A DNA stretch of 64,000 bases from Saturnia japonica (GCA_033032175.1 CM065310.1:2976001-3040000), one strand, 5' to 3'; positions 12,076 through 24,230 are shown, numbered from the stretch's first letter. The notes: generated by a model from the sequence alone, not told the origin. Made by a program: numbers and translations.

Positions 12076-12837
12076 TCGTTTGAATTTGTGAACAGTACCT
12101 ATCTACATTGTATGCCACCGTCTCGGAATATATTATACCTAAATACTATAATAACTATTTCTTATTTATTATTTTACATAAATTATTGACATAATATAGT
12201 CTATACAAGCTCTCGTAAGTGTTTAAGATTAAACACTTTAGTTATTATTAGGTTTATGTATATTCGACGATTATAAGTAGTGGAAATATCTATTCTCTGA
12301 ACATGACTGCTTGCAATATTATGCACATCTTGTACATCTTTCTCTTGCTCCCCTGGAAGACTGGTAAAGTGTGCTTTTTAGCATCAAGTCCTCCATTTGT
12401 ACTTTTTTGTGCATTAAAGAATATACTTAATAATAAATGTCTCTCTATTTTTTTTTAAATTATAATCGATAGAATATTGATCCTTTATCAATAAATCAAA
12501 ATATTTTAAAAATAACGACAATATAGTTGTTCCTTCTTATTATAAGGCGAGGTAATTAAAAAAAAGCAATGTTAAAATTATTTCTTTAAAATGTTTAATA
12601 TAAAATTCATAACTCCCTAGTACTAATAGTAATATTTGGTAGTAATTAAAATATCTACTTAGTAGTTACAAATATACCGTATCATCCCTCGACCCTTTCA
12701 CTTGGTCATCCAAGTGGGGCGAGACGGATAGATAGAGAGAAAACGCGCAATTTAACTACGCATAGAGATCCCACTCATGCACTCTTCAGGTACTTGAGTG
12801 TCTTTAATAAATAAATCCTACACTTGAACACAGTCTT

Positions 12838-14343
12838 TCAGAGGGGCACGTTGGGTGGAGTCTTACAGGGTTCTGGAGGAGGCGGATGACGTTCGTCCGG
12901 CATTCGAGACTGATAGTAAGCGCAATACGGCAAAGGATCCCAAAATGCGAAGAGAGCCTCGCGTGTGTCCAACACAGTGTCAAGTAGTTTTCCAACTGTC
13001 GCCGTGTGCCCGCATCGTGTCTGCCCCTGGCATAAGTAAGGCAGTGAAACTCCCACACGAGCTCCGATCGCAATCAATTTATTCGTATGCCCGTTCGTTG
13101 TGCTCTCTTCGCGAACAAGCCTGAACGACACGTGGCCAGTCATAGGTCTAGCGGGCGCTAGAAACGATACGAATCGTTGAGCCCACGCGTCCGCTTCCTC
13201 GTCTTTTTGTGGTACGAGACCCTTCCTTGCAGAGTCCACCCGGCATGTGACATTATTTACAACACGAGACTCCTTCAAAGTCGTACAAGTAACTATCCTC
13301 TCTCCTTTCGGCTCCCTGACAATAACCCAAGGTTTTTCCGCGCTTATTTCACGTGTGAACCTAAATTGCGACTTCTCCTCTGGCATGACGAAACGTAGAC
13401 GGTCCCTAGCGCCTCTAGCTCCAGCACTAGCAATGAAATGACGGCCTTCTTTCGCAGCACCACTGTCATACCACGCTCGCACATCTTCATCGTTAGCTAC
13501 GACCCAGAATTGTGGCGTGGCGAGTCCGGCAGCTCTGCTTACACGCATGAGCTCCAATGGATCGTCCAATGTAACAACATCTCTTGCACAAGGAACGAAA
13601 CATTGGCAGCCGATTACTTCTAAATGAGGTTTCGCCAAAGCGTCATAATACGCTGGAGTCGATGAACTGACTGGAATATAGAACACTACGGACTCCCGTT
13701 CAACGATTTCCTTTAATGCTCTAGCGTAGGCAAGAGGATCAGCTGGATTCGGTCTAGGAATAGAATAAAACTTATGCACAGCTGCAGAGTACTTCAACAA
13801 AGCGAATTGCTCTTCTATCTCGAACGCAATGATCCTGGCGCCAGCCGAGTGGAAATTCCTCGCCAGGTGTAGAGCTTGCACTGAACTGCCGCCACTTATG
13901 AGAACGGTGCGGGGTTTGTTGTATCCTTTCAAAGTGATAGCACGGCCAACCATTTTGAAAACACTCAGAGGGCACTGCACGCATTTCCAAAATATGAAGA
14001 GCGATGCGGCTATCCAAAGAGTCGGTAGCACGACTAAGATTTGTTTCCAAGCTGGATGCGAGATTAAACTGAGCAAAGCGAACAAGGGTCGAAGAAACAG
14101 ACGAGGTCCCCATGTGATGACCTGTATGAGCCGAGGCACGGGCGGCGGCCGTTCAGGAGATATGGCCCTTTCTTCAGGTATGAGTGAGAAAGTTGACGAG
14201 AAAGACCTGCGAAGGGCAGTGAACGGCGGCGGTTGATGCGAACATCTCTTCCGCGGCGAAAATACTAGCTCTGTATTAGATCGCGCTAGGCGACTGTACT
14301 CGGGCGCACAGGCCGGCATGGTGAGCGTCACACTGACGCGCAC
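12838..14343 (-). CDS. Membrane-anchored ATP-grasp-like protein, predicted pseudoenzyme
   Basis: A single 501-residue frame with no intron, GC-richer than its surroundings. Residues 1-75 are Pro/Arg/Ser-rich. Residues about 76-122 are hydrophobic, with one clear membrane span at 100-122. From 145 a Rossmann-type start (RTVLISGGSS) opens the order of domains seen in a group of fungal and plant ATP-grasp proteins: a pre-ATP-grasp domain (145-260), then the ATP-grasp fold (about 265-435, with PWVIVREPKGER and MTGHVSF). By my recollection of that family, the metal-binding Asp in F-D-F and the Glu/Asn of I-E-C-N-P-R are essential; here the positions read F-R-L (407-409) and I-A-I-G-A-R (424-429), and the Lys expected near 305 is absent. 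This predicts loss of ligase activity. The tail (445-501) is Cys- and Pro-rich. The start at 14343 is the longest option; Met 9 is possible. Substrate and role are unknown. Neighbours give no hint. Confidence 0.75.
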   Translation of the reverse strand: MRVSVTLTMPACAPEYSRLARSNTELVFSPRKRCSHQPPPFTALRRSFSSTFSLIPEERAISPERPPPVPRLIQVITWGPRLFLRPLFALLSLISHPAWKQILVVLPTLWIAASLFIFWKCVQCPLSVFKMVGRAITLKGYNKPRTVLISGGSSVQALHLARNFHSAGARIIAFEIEEQFALLKYSAAVHKFYSIPRPNPADPLAYARALKEIVERESVVFYIPVSSSTPAYYDALAKPHLEVIGCQCFVPCARDVVTLDDPLELMRVSRAAGLATPQFWVVANDEDVRAWYDSGAAKEGRHFIASAGARGARDRLRFVMPEEKSQFRFTREISAEKPWVIVREPKGERIVTCTTLKESRVVNNVTCRVDSARKGLVPQKDEEADAWAQRFVSFLAPARPMTGHVSFRLVREESTTNGHTNKLIAIGARVGVSLPYLCQGQTRCGHTATVGKLLDTVLDTREALFAFWDPLPYCAYYQSRMPDERHPPPPEPCKTPPNVPL

Positions 14344-14465
14344 GACACTCGCACGAGCATATAACCGGGCTCGTTATCTGATGCACAGCGGGCAAAGGAG
14401 CGGTGCGGAGCGGCGCGGCGCTGCGCAACGCCGGACTCGAACCGCTCATCTTTGTACCCAATTAA
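14344..14465 (-). promoter_or_regulatory. GC-rich 5' region of the ATP-grasp-like gene
   Basis: Unusually GC-rich for this window (GGAGCGGTGCGGAGCGGCGC), directly upstream of the start codon. A second GC-rich patch lies at 14905-14935. These could be the 5' untranslated region or promoter. No TATA box was identified. 14466-15775 otherwise shows nothing I recognise. Confidence 0.3.
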
Positions 14466-15775
14466 CAGTTACCTAGTTAAAAAATAAACCGACATAAATG
14501 AGAAATACCTTCAGGATAACTAAATGGGATAGTAAAGAAAATGAAACATATAATAATTAATATAACGATTATTTTTAATTAACTATACTCAGTGATGAAT
14601 ATCAACATACAATATATCGACATGAAAACCAATATAGATAACATACTTAGGTACTAGTAACACGATATATAAACACCATGAAATCTACATTAATTTAGAT
14701 ACTAGACAACATTTATTTCTGGAAATTACCTATGCTTATTAACATAATAAATGACATATGTATGTATAATTAAATTTAACACATCGCCCGTTTGTGAAAA
14801 TATATATCGTGAAGAAACTTTACATCGCAGGAAAATTGTTATAGTAACGTCATCTCTAGGCAAAACACCGAACTATGGATTTCTTAGCGCCTGAAACCTT
14901 AAATACGTCGAGTCGCGGCGGCGCGCGGCGTCGCCTGGTTTATGTATAGAGTAGAGGAATACATTGGGGTTTATGTTTGTTGGCTTCTCCGAAAATAACT
15001 AGGTATTTAACAACGGTTAAAAATCGGACAAGTAGCGAGTAGAACTGAAGTGCTGAGGGTTCCGTAAGGTTATGTTTTACATAAATATTGATTCTATATT
15101 CTCCAAAGTATGACAAACTTTTATTTCGCAGGAGCTCGCATAGTAGGTATATTATATAAAATTAACAGCAAACATAACTTTGTTGCTTCACAATTCCTCA
15201 TAGGACTTGAAATTTCGAAATTTAAAATGTTGTACAAAATTTCAAACCTGTAGTCATGTTCCCCGAATATACCCTATAGGTTTTGGTAATCGGTCATCAA
15301 GTAGGACTTTTAATCAGTATATATCTTTCTATAGCGTTAACCTATAAGCTTGATATTTTTACAGCAGTATTATTAGCCATAGGTCTTTAGTATTGCATAG
15401 TAATTTCAACTTTATACCTCATGCCGTTTTCGTGAAAAAAGGTCTTTACACAATAACACGGCACCCTAATGAAAACGATCGTAATATGCTCTACTATAAG
15501 TGTTAAATGAAAGTATTGAAAGTCGCTTAGACATTGCATTCTATATAACTCATTTAATAACTATATTATAATAACATTTTTGGTACATACGGAACATTAA
15601 GTTACACAGACCTGGGTAAATCAACAATGTTACCCACACTTTGCTATCCCCGACATATATACTACTTATAATAAAAGAGTAAAGAGTCGAAATCCGTACA
15701 TTGAAGGTATTTGAGAAACAATACAACGGCCTCCTCGTAGTATTTAGAATCATGGACATAACGCATTTCGACAGT

Positions 15776-16559
15776 TTTTAAATTTTTGTCCGTATGTTTG
15801 AACGCCAATCACGCAAAAATTACTGGACCGAATTCAATGAAATTTGGTATGATTGTAGTTTATAGTCTGAAGGTACATTTAGGATGCACTTTTATACGTA
15901 TGCATATATAATTTTGTAATATATTTCAAATATTTAGTGTAATAAAGTGAAAAGATACCAAATTAATCCAAATTATTTTATCTTTACATAATTTTCAATT
16001 AAAGCAATAAATGGAAACGTATATATTTTTAATTTCTAGGAGTATTCATAGATGGCGCTGAACGGTTTGGTTTAAATTATCTTGAAATTGGTTTCTAAAC
16101 ACTTATACTAATATTTTAAAACTGGGTATTTTACTTTTATTTTTAAATATATTTTAACTTTATTTTAAGTGCTTAAAATAAATTGAGAATAACGGTTGGA
16201 TCTAAATTTTCTACGATAGATGATGTTTTTTGTTTTTGCGTTACCAATATTAAACAAATATAACTAAACAGACATACTATAAGGCGTTATTATTCACTGG
16301 ATATTGTGTTTATAAAAATAAAGTTATTAAATAGATTTAGCTTTTCGTAAAGGATTGCAAAACTTAACATTTTTGTATGCCTTTACGTTTCTTAGATAAT
16401 ATCGGTAAACATTTAAAATAATTTTAGTTGGGTATTCTCAAAGCTTATATCGGTCAGATACCGCGTAAGGTGAGATTGAGGTGAGGAGAGGTTTTTATTT
16501 AGTTACTGTTTTTCATACACGAAATATACCACGCAGACTAAGTCGCGGGCATAGCTAGT
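15776..16559 (+). mobile_element. Helitron-like element, CTAGT-ended family K
   Basis: It opens with GTCCGTATGTTTGAACGCCA..ATCACGCAAAAATTACTGGA and ends AGTCGCGGGCATAGCTAGT. The opening resembles the CGCAAAAACGGCT part of family B (25132-25600, 52864-53171) and the end matches the CTAGT termini of families A and B. No reading frame. Class inferred from the terminus only. 16560-18657 is AT-rich with no gene I can support. Confidence 0.45.
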
Positions 16560-18417
16560 ATTTTCATTAATACTTAAGTACTAATTTATAATAGTCATAC
16601 ACAATAGTAATATTGTCATATTACCGTATCTAAAATTGTTTGGCACAACGTTCTCAAAAATCTTGTTGTTTCTATTAAATTGTATGGTAACTCAGGATAC
16701 GGAATATCCGTTCCATACAACATATTAATATCCGAAGACCATACACATTACCTTGTGAATTTTCATTATAAATGATCTTTTACTTGTCACTTGCGGTTAA
16801 TTTTTATTACAGACAGCGCGATATAAGCAGTTTATCGTGTGTAATACAAAATAGCAATAAGAAAAAAAACTTTTACAAAGAAATCTTAGACCAAGAGTAT
16901 TATTATTCTTATGCTCTGAGTAAAAAAAAACATATTTCTTATCAGGAATTTTGTTAGAAAACACATAGTTGGATTTTCCTTTGTGTGTAGGTACCACTTG
17001 CACGTACTTGGCGTGGCCCTTTGATCAGAATAAACGAAAAGTAGATTTGATTTATTCGAAAAAAAAAACCTTTCAAAAGTGGGTACCTACTTAAATTAGT
17101 TGATTGACCAACCTACTTACTAAGATATCTTTCAATACAGTGTGTCAAATACAGCGATCATAAATGCATTAAATATATTACTAACATAATAGAAGTTGAT
17201 TCAAATGAAAGTCATGGTATAATAGATGGGGAGCGGGAGAATGGATCTCTCATAAATTCAAAGTGATACTTTTTTGCTTTTTTTTTTGTCATTCAATGAC
17301 CAAAAAGTGTGCAAAGAATTTGACTATAAAGCGTGTCACAATTTTACAACTACATATTTGTAAATATTAGCCCAAAATCTAAATAAAATCATTATCTTGC
17401 ACAAGTCTGTAAAGAACAATAGATTGCTGAAATTGTCTGTTTGTATATTTTTTCTTTGTAAAAATGGTATTCTATCTATTGTATTTATTATTACATTTCT
17501 AAAATTAATTAATTTAACTATTCAATTAAATATTTTCTTTATAATCATGCTTGTTTGTATATTTTTTTGTCTTAATTTCAACTTTATTTCATTCATATAT
17601 TGAATTCAATCATTTGATTACATTGAATTTACTCATCTATACTATTATTGTAAAGAGGTAAAGTTTGTAGATATGCTTGCAGGATGTAACCTCCAGTCAT
17701 AGATCCGATTCTAAATATACTTCACTAATAGTAAGCTACATTATTCCTGAGATCACTTAGGCTACTTTTTAGTATTATTAAATTTCATATTTTAATTTGA
17801 AATTGCAGGCGGTCACAAGTATTCATTATTCATAAACACAACAACCACCAAAGTTATAGAATATGGCCTGTTTTATGTTTAAAACTTTACCAGTTGAACA
17901 ATACTATGTCATTAAGCAAAGTTTAGTAATTAACTTACCAAGAAGGTTCAAACTTACTAATAACCTATAATGTTTCTAAATATTAGTTATGGATATTTAT
18001 AAATAGCTCATATACATATGTGATAGATACTAGTTTTTTATGGTATATTTTCAAACTAGTGTAAAGCCAACTTTACAATACTTTATTACAAGCAACTGAG
18101 CTACACTAAGGTCTTTTTATTTTTATTGAGTGACTGTATACAAAATTTTCCTGCAGGGCTTGGTTAACTCTTTACTGGTCAGAAAAGGTTTGTTCAAATG
18201 CATGTTTACCTATGTTATTCTGTACCATAAATTACGTATAGATAAAACAGAAACAAAATCTACACCAATAATCAACAAGTCAAGATAAATGATGATTTTA
18301 AAAGTACAGGTATCTAATAATAATAGTAACTGCTATTTAATACATTAAAAACATATATTAAATCTAAGTAAGAAAGTTTAATACAAACTGTATCTGAAAA
18401 TATTACAAATAAGATCA

Positions 18418-18423
18418 TTTATT
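18418..18423 (-). terminator. Candidate polyadenylation signal of the FAM185A-like gene
   Basis: TTTATT on the plus strand is AATAAA on the minus strand, 235 bases past the stop codon of the FAM185A-like gene. Position fits a short 3' untranslated region, but such hexamers are frequent in AT-rich DNA. Confidence 0.35.
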
Positions 18424-18657
18424 AAAAAATTAAACATCTCATATTCAAAATTATTTTAATAAAAGTAGGTAACTGATATTTAACTTTCAATTAAAATATG
18501 GCTTCATCAATTACTATTTACAATAATAAAAATATAGATAAAATATAAGATATTCTAGGTCACTTTTCTTCATTTCAGGATGTTATTAATACTTGCAACA
18601 CTATTAATGAAATGTAAGTATTAGTTAATGTCAGTAACTTATGAGGTTATATTATAT

Positions 18658-19734
18658 TTACACAATAAATGGCAGATCTGTCTCTTTTAATTCTATAGAT
18701 CCATTCCTACACACTATATGCAACTCATTCTGTGGCTCTTTCTCAAACCTAAACCTCTTAGGATGAGAGTCATCCATAAACCGTCCCAATTTCATTATTT
18801 TATCATCTACTGTAATTTTTTCTGCTATCAAATTTGTTGCAGGTAAATTTTTCAATATATCCGGTATCAATAGCTCCACTTTGCCCTTTTCATGTATAAA
18901 AATACTGGTTTTTTCTGTTAATTGTGACGCATGAATGAAAACGTCCCCACTCTTCAAGGAAGCTTGAAGGTTTCCAGAAAAACCCATAATACGAAGATTG
19001 CCTTGTTGAATCACATCAATCATTACTGATCTATGTAAGTGATCAAGATTTATATTGCCCATTAATGTGGTGAAGTGTGATTTATCACTGTAACATGACT
19101 TTACAGCTATTGTACCCGCATGTGTTGTCACTATAAGTGTATTAGCCATTATATTGTGACAATTAATTCCAGAAGTCATGCCAGTTTTCAGTTCAATAGA
19201 ACTGGCTTGCAGTCTGCCTTCTGCATTTACCTCACCCTCCACACTTTCAACTTTAATATTCTGCGCTTTCAAATCGGACACATTTACAGCTCCCTTTTGA
19301 GTTTTAATGACGAATTCTTCACCTTCTAGTTTCGATAAGTGTACCGAAGCATTATCTGTTGTAGTAACTTGAACTTTAAGTTGATACGGTACTTGAATCA
19401 AACAGACGTCGTTCCTGTCTGACGTAGTGTTTTTATTAAGTAGTTCCAAGCGTTTTGAAGTTTGTTTCACTTGAAAATCACTAGTGTCTTTGCCTTGACT
19501 ATACAAAGTCATAGTAAGTTTATTATGAGCTTTAATGTCGTTTACATCGATAGGCTGCAATTTCACGTGTATAGGACTCTCAATAAAAATGCTAGTATTA
19601 TTCTCTATCGTCTTTTCTACTGTTCTTACAGCAGTTAAATTCTTTATGTCCGGTAAATTGCTAAAATCAGATACTGATAACCTCAAAATCCTGGCGAACT
19701 TATGTAAGACCCTCTGGCCCCCTAAAGAGAACAT
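18658..19734 (-). CDS. FAM185A: FAM185A-like protein (DUF4097 family)
   Basis: A 358-residue frame without introns. The middle and C-terminal parts carry the repeating short beta-strand pattern of DUF4097 proteins, with successive units such as GEEFVIKTQKGAVNVSDLKA, GEVNAEGRLQASSIELKTG, GTIAVKSCYS, GNINLDHLH and SGDVFIHASQ, expected to form a parallel beta-helix. The human FAM185A protein is of similar length (about 390 residues). The function of the family is not established. The N-terminus (MFSLGGQRVLHKFARILRLS) is basic and amphipathic, so a mitochondrial targeting signal is conceivable but not shown. The start at 19734 is the first in-frame Met. The neighbours are unrelated. The assignment rests on recalled family sequence, not a search. 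Upstream, 19735-20264 holds no recognised feature. Confidence 0.8.
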   Translation of the reverse strand: MFSLGGQRVLHKFARILRLSVSDFSNLPDIKNLTAVRTVEKTIENNTSIFIESPIHVKLQPIDVNDIKAHNKLTMTLYSQGKDTSDFQVKQTSKRLELLNKNTTSDRNDVCLIQVPYQLKVQVTTTDNASVHLSKLEGEEFVIKTQKGAVNVSDLKAQNIKVESVEGEVNAEGRLQASSIELKTGMTSGINCHNIMANTLIVTTHAGTIAVKSCYSDKSHFTTLMGNINLDHLHRSVMIDVIQQGNLRIMGFSGNLQASLKSGDVFIHASQLTEKTSIFIHEKGKVELLIPDILKNLPATNLIAEKITVDDKIMKLGRFMDDSHPKRFRFEKEPQNELHIVCRNGSIELKETDLPFIV

Positions 19735-20264
19735 TTTGTTATATTTTACTCACTCGGTAAAACCATAAAAAACATTATCTTTTTTGTATTAATTTAATTA
19801 AATATTACTTTAATTTACATTTAGCAGTTTGACAGAAATCGATCAACACCTGACTTTGACATTAATGACAATTCCCATTTTAAATGTATAATATGCTCTG
19901 ATACACGTCTAATAAGCAACATAAATGGTACTTCATACCTGATATTAAAGTGAATCAAAAATGTACCCTAAAGTATTACTAAATAAACAAAAGTTTATTA
20001 ATATAAAAACAGTACCGGGAAGTTAAAAATTATAACAATATAATATTTCAAAGATTTGAATGCCATCGACTTGATATCGCGAAGATACCAGTTTGGAGAT
20101 CGTAGGCCATTAAATCATAGAGCAATAAGTTAAAATGAATATTATAAATTCTCATACTATTTACAATGTTTTAAATACATTGCAAATTTTATTTACAACA
20201 ACAACAACTACAAAAATAACATCAACAATTTACAGCAAAACAAATAAACATACATAAATCACGC

Positions 20265-20590
20265 CTATTTCCCAACGGGGTAGGCAAACACTACGTCCTT
20301 CCACCTGCTACGACCCTGGTATACCTCTTTCGCTTCTTCGACATTCATTAATCTTTTCATGCATGCTCGTCGGTTTAGTGTACTCCAGACCTTACCTTTC
20401 TTCAGAACGTCTCCGATTTGATCGATAATTGTTCGTCTAGGCACTCTAGGCCTTCCTCTTCCAACGATTCCTTTCACAATTGTATCATAAATTTGTTTTT
20501 GTCATTCTTCTTTCATACATCCTCTCAACATGCCCAAATCATCTAAGCATCCCTTTCTCAATTCGTATGACTTTTTTGGGCCTGGAAAAC
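20265..20590 (-). pseudogene. LINE fragment: C-terminus of a reverse transcriptase ORF
   Basis: Minus-strand frames read IEKGMLR-stop-FGHVERMYERR, a frameshift, then VGRGRPRVPRRTIIDQIG and ACMKRLMNVEEAKEVYQGRS ending at 20265. This is the usual last 100 residues of insect LINE-type endonuclease/reverse transcriptase ORFs. The catalytic domains are absent, as expected of a 5'-truncated insertion, and the remaining part has a stop and a shift. Not a host gene. Confidence 0.7.
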
Positions 20591-20767
20591 CGCAAAACTT
20601 TATAGTAAAAGTTTACTTTTCGTAAACAGGCGAAAACGTTGTCAGCCATATCTTATTAATACATCTGTAGTCCTCTCTGTACATACTTTTATTATTTTTC
20701 CAAAATTTCCCGTTATGTTCGTTCACACCACAAAGCTCTCTTATCACACTATTTGAGGGGTTTAAAA

Positions 20768-22395
20768 GCAAAACCGCTTCAGTCCAAAATTGTCAAGTTT
20801 TAACTGAGTATACCAGATTACAGTATTCGAAAGCAGCAACACTATATTAAAAACATGAAAAAGCAAATTCTCCTTGATCCAACACGAAATGTACTTTAAA
20901 AGCGGTGTTCAAATGCAAAACCGCTTCGATCCAAAATTTGTTAGGAGCAAATCCTCTTCTGTCACAGTCAACCAATCAGAAGCCGCCATTTCAAAATTTC
21001 TAAGATGGCGAATTTGTAACTTTTCTTCGGAAGTGGACTGTAGATAGTGTCTGATATTTATGAGTTTTCTGGTTAATTTTGAGTGTAATGGAAGAAAATA
21101 TTCAAGTTGCTTGTGCAGGACAAGCTAGAAAACGTTTCAGATATTAACACGAATGGCGGGAAACATGGAAAAAGGCAGAAAGATAACAAATAATTCACTA
21201 GCATTTTGTTCGTTATGCTACGGTCTGCAGAAGCATTTTACAATATTTTACTATTAACATTTTCTTTTGTATATTATTCCTTTCATTTATTTTTGCTTTT
21301 TATCCTTATTTTCCTAGTAGGTACTGTAAAATATGTTATACATTTTGCTTTTCGTGACTTTTTTTTTTGATAAGGTATTCTGCAAAAGATTTTTTGCAAT
21401 TACCCGCATGTCAATATAATAAAAAGGTGTGAAAACGTAGCTTTAGCTAATGCAAGAAAATCATGACGTTCATTGACTGCTACCTGCGCGTGATCCAAAA
21501 ATCAACGCCACTAAAATAATATCGGTGTTGCTACTTGCTACTACTGAATGTAAAATTAGCACCCAAATCAATCTGAATTGCTTACATAAACCAATTTGGT
21601 TACGAGTGCGAAAGCCTTGGTGAGCATATTTGAATAAACGACAGAGACTCATATTACAAAAGGCTAGGCAGCTTCAAGTTGAAGATGTGAAAGAAAATAT
21701 TTAGTGAAAATGCCTTTTCGTTAACGAAATACGGATGAGCACACACTTGGTTAACCGACATCGCCGTGTCTGAAGAAAGCCTAGAGACTCGGAAAAGGCA
21801 AAGAACTGCCAGCGAAACCGTTCAAAAAGTCCGTCTTTTTGTTGACGGAATAATGGTTGGAGTTAGAATGCCTTTAATCCCATATCAAAGTTATATGACT
21901 AGAAAGTACAAAACAGCTGTTATCGATGGAGTCGTCAGGGCGGGCGTTTAGAATAATTAAGGACACCAATTCACGTTTATTAATGATAACGCACTGGCAC
22001 ATTGAGCTGGATGTGTTAACGCGGTTCTTCATGAATACAACATCGCACAATTAGATTGGTAGGCCGACTCGTCTGATTTAAACTCCATCAGGCACACACA
22101 AGATGCTCTTAAGCGGGCTTTTTGAAATCGGCCGCCACCTCTACAGATCCTGCCAGATATCAGGCAAGTCGCCATTCAAAATGTGACAGGTTACCACAAA
22201 AATTTCTGGATAACTCTATCCAAATCATGCCCAAGAGAATTTTATAATGAAATATATCATTTTTTGCCAAAACTTGTTTTAATTTGCAGTCAGTACCTTA
22301 CGTCAAAGTCATTTTTTGACAGTTGACGAATAAAATAGTGAGATACAAATTCGCTTCGATCCAAAGCTATAAGAAGCAAACATGCTTCGATCCAA
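20768..22395 (+). mobile_element. Decayed Tc1-like transposon with iterated 20-bp motifs at both sides
   Basis: At 21760-22240 the plus strand gives pieces of a DDE transposase in order: EESLETRKRQRTASETVQKV, then TFINDNALAH (second catalytic Asp), ADSSDLN and LQILPDIRQVAIQN, separated by stops and shifts. Around it, a motif CGCTTCGATCCAAA and variants appears at 20775-20788, 20863-20882, 20921-20936, 22351-22365 and 22381-22395, all in the same orientation, each preceded by GCAAA or ACAAA. The relic is clear. That the motifs belong to it is inferred. Real ends were not found. A 61-codon frame at 21766-21951 is part of the relic. Confidence 0.6.
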
Positions 22396-22435
22396 TGTTA
22401 AAATGCAAAGACACATTAGTCGGAGTTTTTGGCGG

Positions 22436-22740
22436 GATCTTGATGTGACATATTGTGGTTTTTATTTTTAATTCATTTACTTACTATGTAATGTTGTGGG
22501 CGTTTTGCGTGATATAGTTTGGTTTTTGTGCATAAGTGAGGTGGATTATAAATATAAACTGAAAGCATTCTTTCCGAGATCCCACAAAAACTTCCTAGAA
22601 AGTTCTAACAAGGGAGCCACCATCTTGTTAGGATACTGAATCGTCATAACATATGACAATATAATTCACTCGATAATGGCAGTAATGGTCTTCATTAAAG
22701 AGGACCGGTTGCCAAGTTAGGAAGAAGAATAAGAAGAAGA
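22436..22740 (+). repeat. Repeat families F (copy 2) and J (copy 1), adjacent
   Basis: 22436-22640 is a plus-strand copy of family F (also 6190-6340 minus and 49400-49525 plus). 22665-22740 shares GGCAGTA.TG.TCTTCA.TAAAGAGGAC and CGCCAAGTTAGGAAGAAGAA-type sequence ending in a GAA-rich tail with 40283-40350. The GAA tail suggests a retroposon 3' end. 22741-24060 has no gene I can support; a GC-richer patch with a CGCGGGAGAAAAGTACCCG motif lies at 23235-23330. Confidence 0.45.
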
Positions 22741-24065
22741 CATCTTAGTCAAAAACTATTTATGAATTTTTAAATATTTTATTGTATTTTTTTATATTTG
22801 AGGCTATGTATGCTAAGGCTAAAACACAAAACATTTATGAAGTGAAGAAAGTCCATTTTCATACATTTGAAATTTACAAGTCCATATTACTTATATGGTG
22901 TATAAGGTAAAAATAAAGCTTGAAATTGGTAAATAATTCAATGATATGACTGTTTTGACAAAACTGTGTAGGTACTTAAAACTATTAAATATCAAATTTC
23001 ATTTTTCTAAAACCCTATGAAAGGAAGGCTCCGACTTCCGTCCACTGTGCGGCGCGGCTGTTACCTACTTTTGCGTTACATTTCGTGGTGGAGCATAATA
23101 ATTTGCAAAAAATATCATCTAAAAAGTTTGATATATTGGAACTCAGCCAAGTTTAAAATATATTGAAAACTGTGACAGGACTTTCCCGAAAATATCATTT
23201 TTTCTACTGTGGGATGAAAAGTTCACTTTTAGTCCCTGTCACGCGGGAGAAAAGTACCCGATTCTCTCCCGGTGAGATGGCAAATGTGCGCATGCGCGTA
23301 CTTTACTTTATCTCCCGGTAACCTAGCAACTGCGTGTTTATACATAAAATATATAAACTTTTCAACCCCGAGGAGAAAAAAATTGTAATTGTAATATACT
23401 ATTATTTCATTTTTTAAATGAGTAAGTTACAGACAACACATGATAGGCAGCCGTTCTTGTAAAATGCTTATACTATTGGTACAATAAATAATGTGTTGTA
23501 ATAAACATAGTCTAGATTTTAGGTTTTTATTTTTATGTATTAACTACTTACTTTATGTTGTATGAACTAGGTACTTTAGTATTATATCAAGTAATATTGT
23601 ATGTATATATGATGAGTTTTTTTTATTATACTCAAATTAATAAGTGAGGTTCATTCGATATTTCGGAAATTTTCCAAAAATTAATAGGTAAATTTTTGTC
23701 TTATTAAAGGTACCTAAATAGGTTGAGGAATTTTTGTTTGTTATTATTAAGGAATTTTCTTCTTGGCTTCGGTTTTATTATTGTATAAGTCGGTATATTT
23801 CAGTATCTTTTCGGGGTAGCCTAGGTATTTTCGTTAAATTTTATCTGGTCAGCTTGTTCTCTTGTCCCGTACTCACAGAAAATGGAAAAGGCAACAAGTG
23901 ATGTGTACATAGATAAACCAAAGGATAAACCCAAACCATGTTTTAAGATAAATACTGTTTGCTTGAACCACCGATGGGTTGCCAATCTATTATTGTTTTT
24001 GGATTGTACTGTGCGTACATAAGAGACGATGCCATCAATTAATCGAACTACTAACAAGACTATTT

Positions 24066-24230
24066 TAACAAAAAAAGAAAACCAACTTCAATGATTTTGA
24101 GGAGGTTCGTGGTGTATCTTGGAATTAGAAGGTCCAATGCCAATGAAATTAAAATGGCACTACTTGTGAAGTATCTCCTTTCCAAAAAAAAAAAAATCAT
24201 CTAAATCAGTTCATAAACAAAGAAGCTATG
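24066..24230 (+). repeat. Dispersed repeat family G, copy 2
   Basis: Same blocks as at 6345-6520: AACTTCAATGATTTTGAGGA, GGTGTATCTTGGAATT, AGGTCCAATGCCAATGAAAT. The remaining 24231-24669 should contain the TTI1 promoter and 5' untranslated region; no TATA box stands out. Confidence 0.45.

Noticed and set aside
12855..14236. Several plus-strand frames of 61-135 codons opposite the ATP-grasp-like gene
   Set aside because: They are shadows of the GC-rich minus-strand frame: no domain, no splice context and no codon pattern of their own.
14400..14455. tRNA B box (GGTTCGAGTCC on the minus strand) upstream of the ATP-grasp-like gene
   Set aside because: No A box at the right distance and no tRNA fold; probably chance in GC-rich DNA.
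17397..17603. 68-codon hydrophobic frame resembling a small membrane protein
   Set aside because: Poly-T-rich DNA gives Phe/Ile/Leu runs by chance; there is no supporting context.
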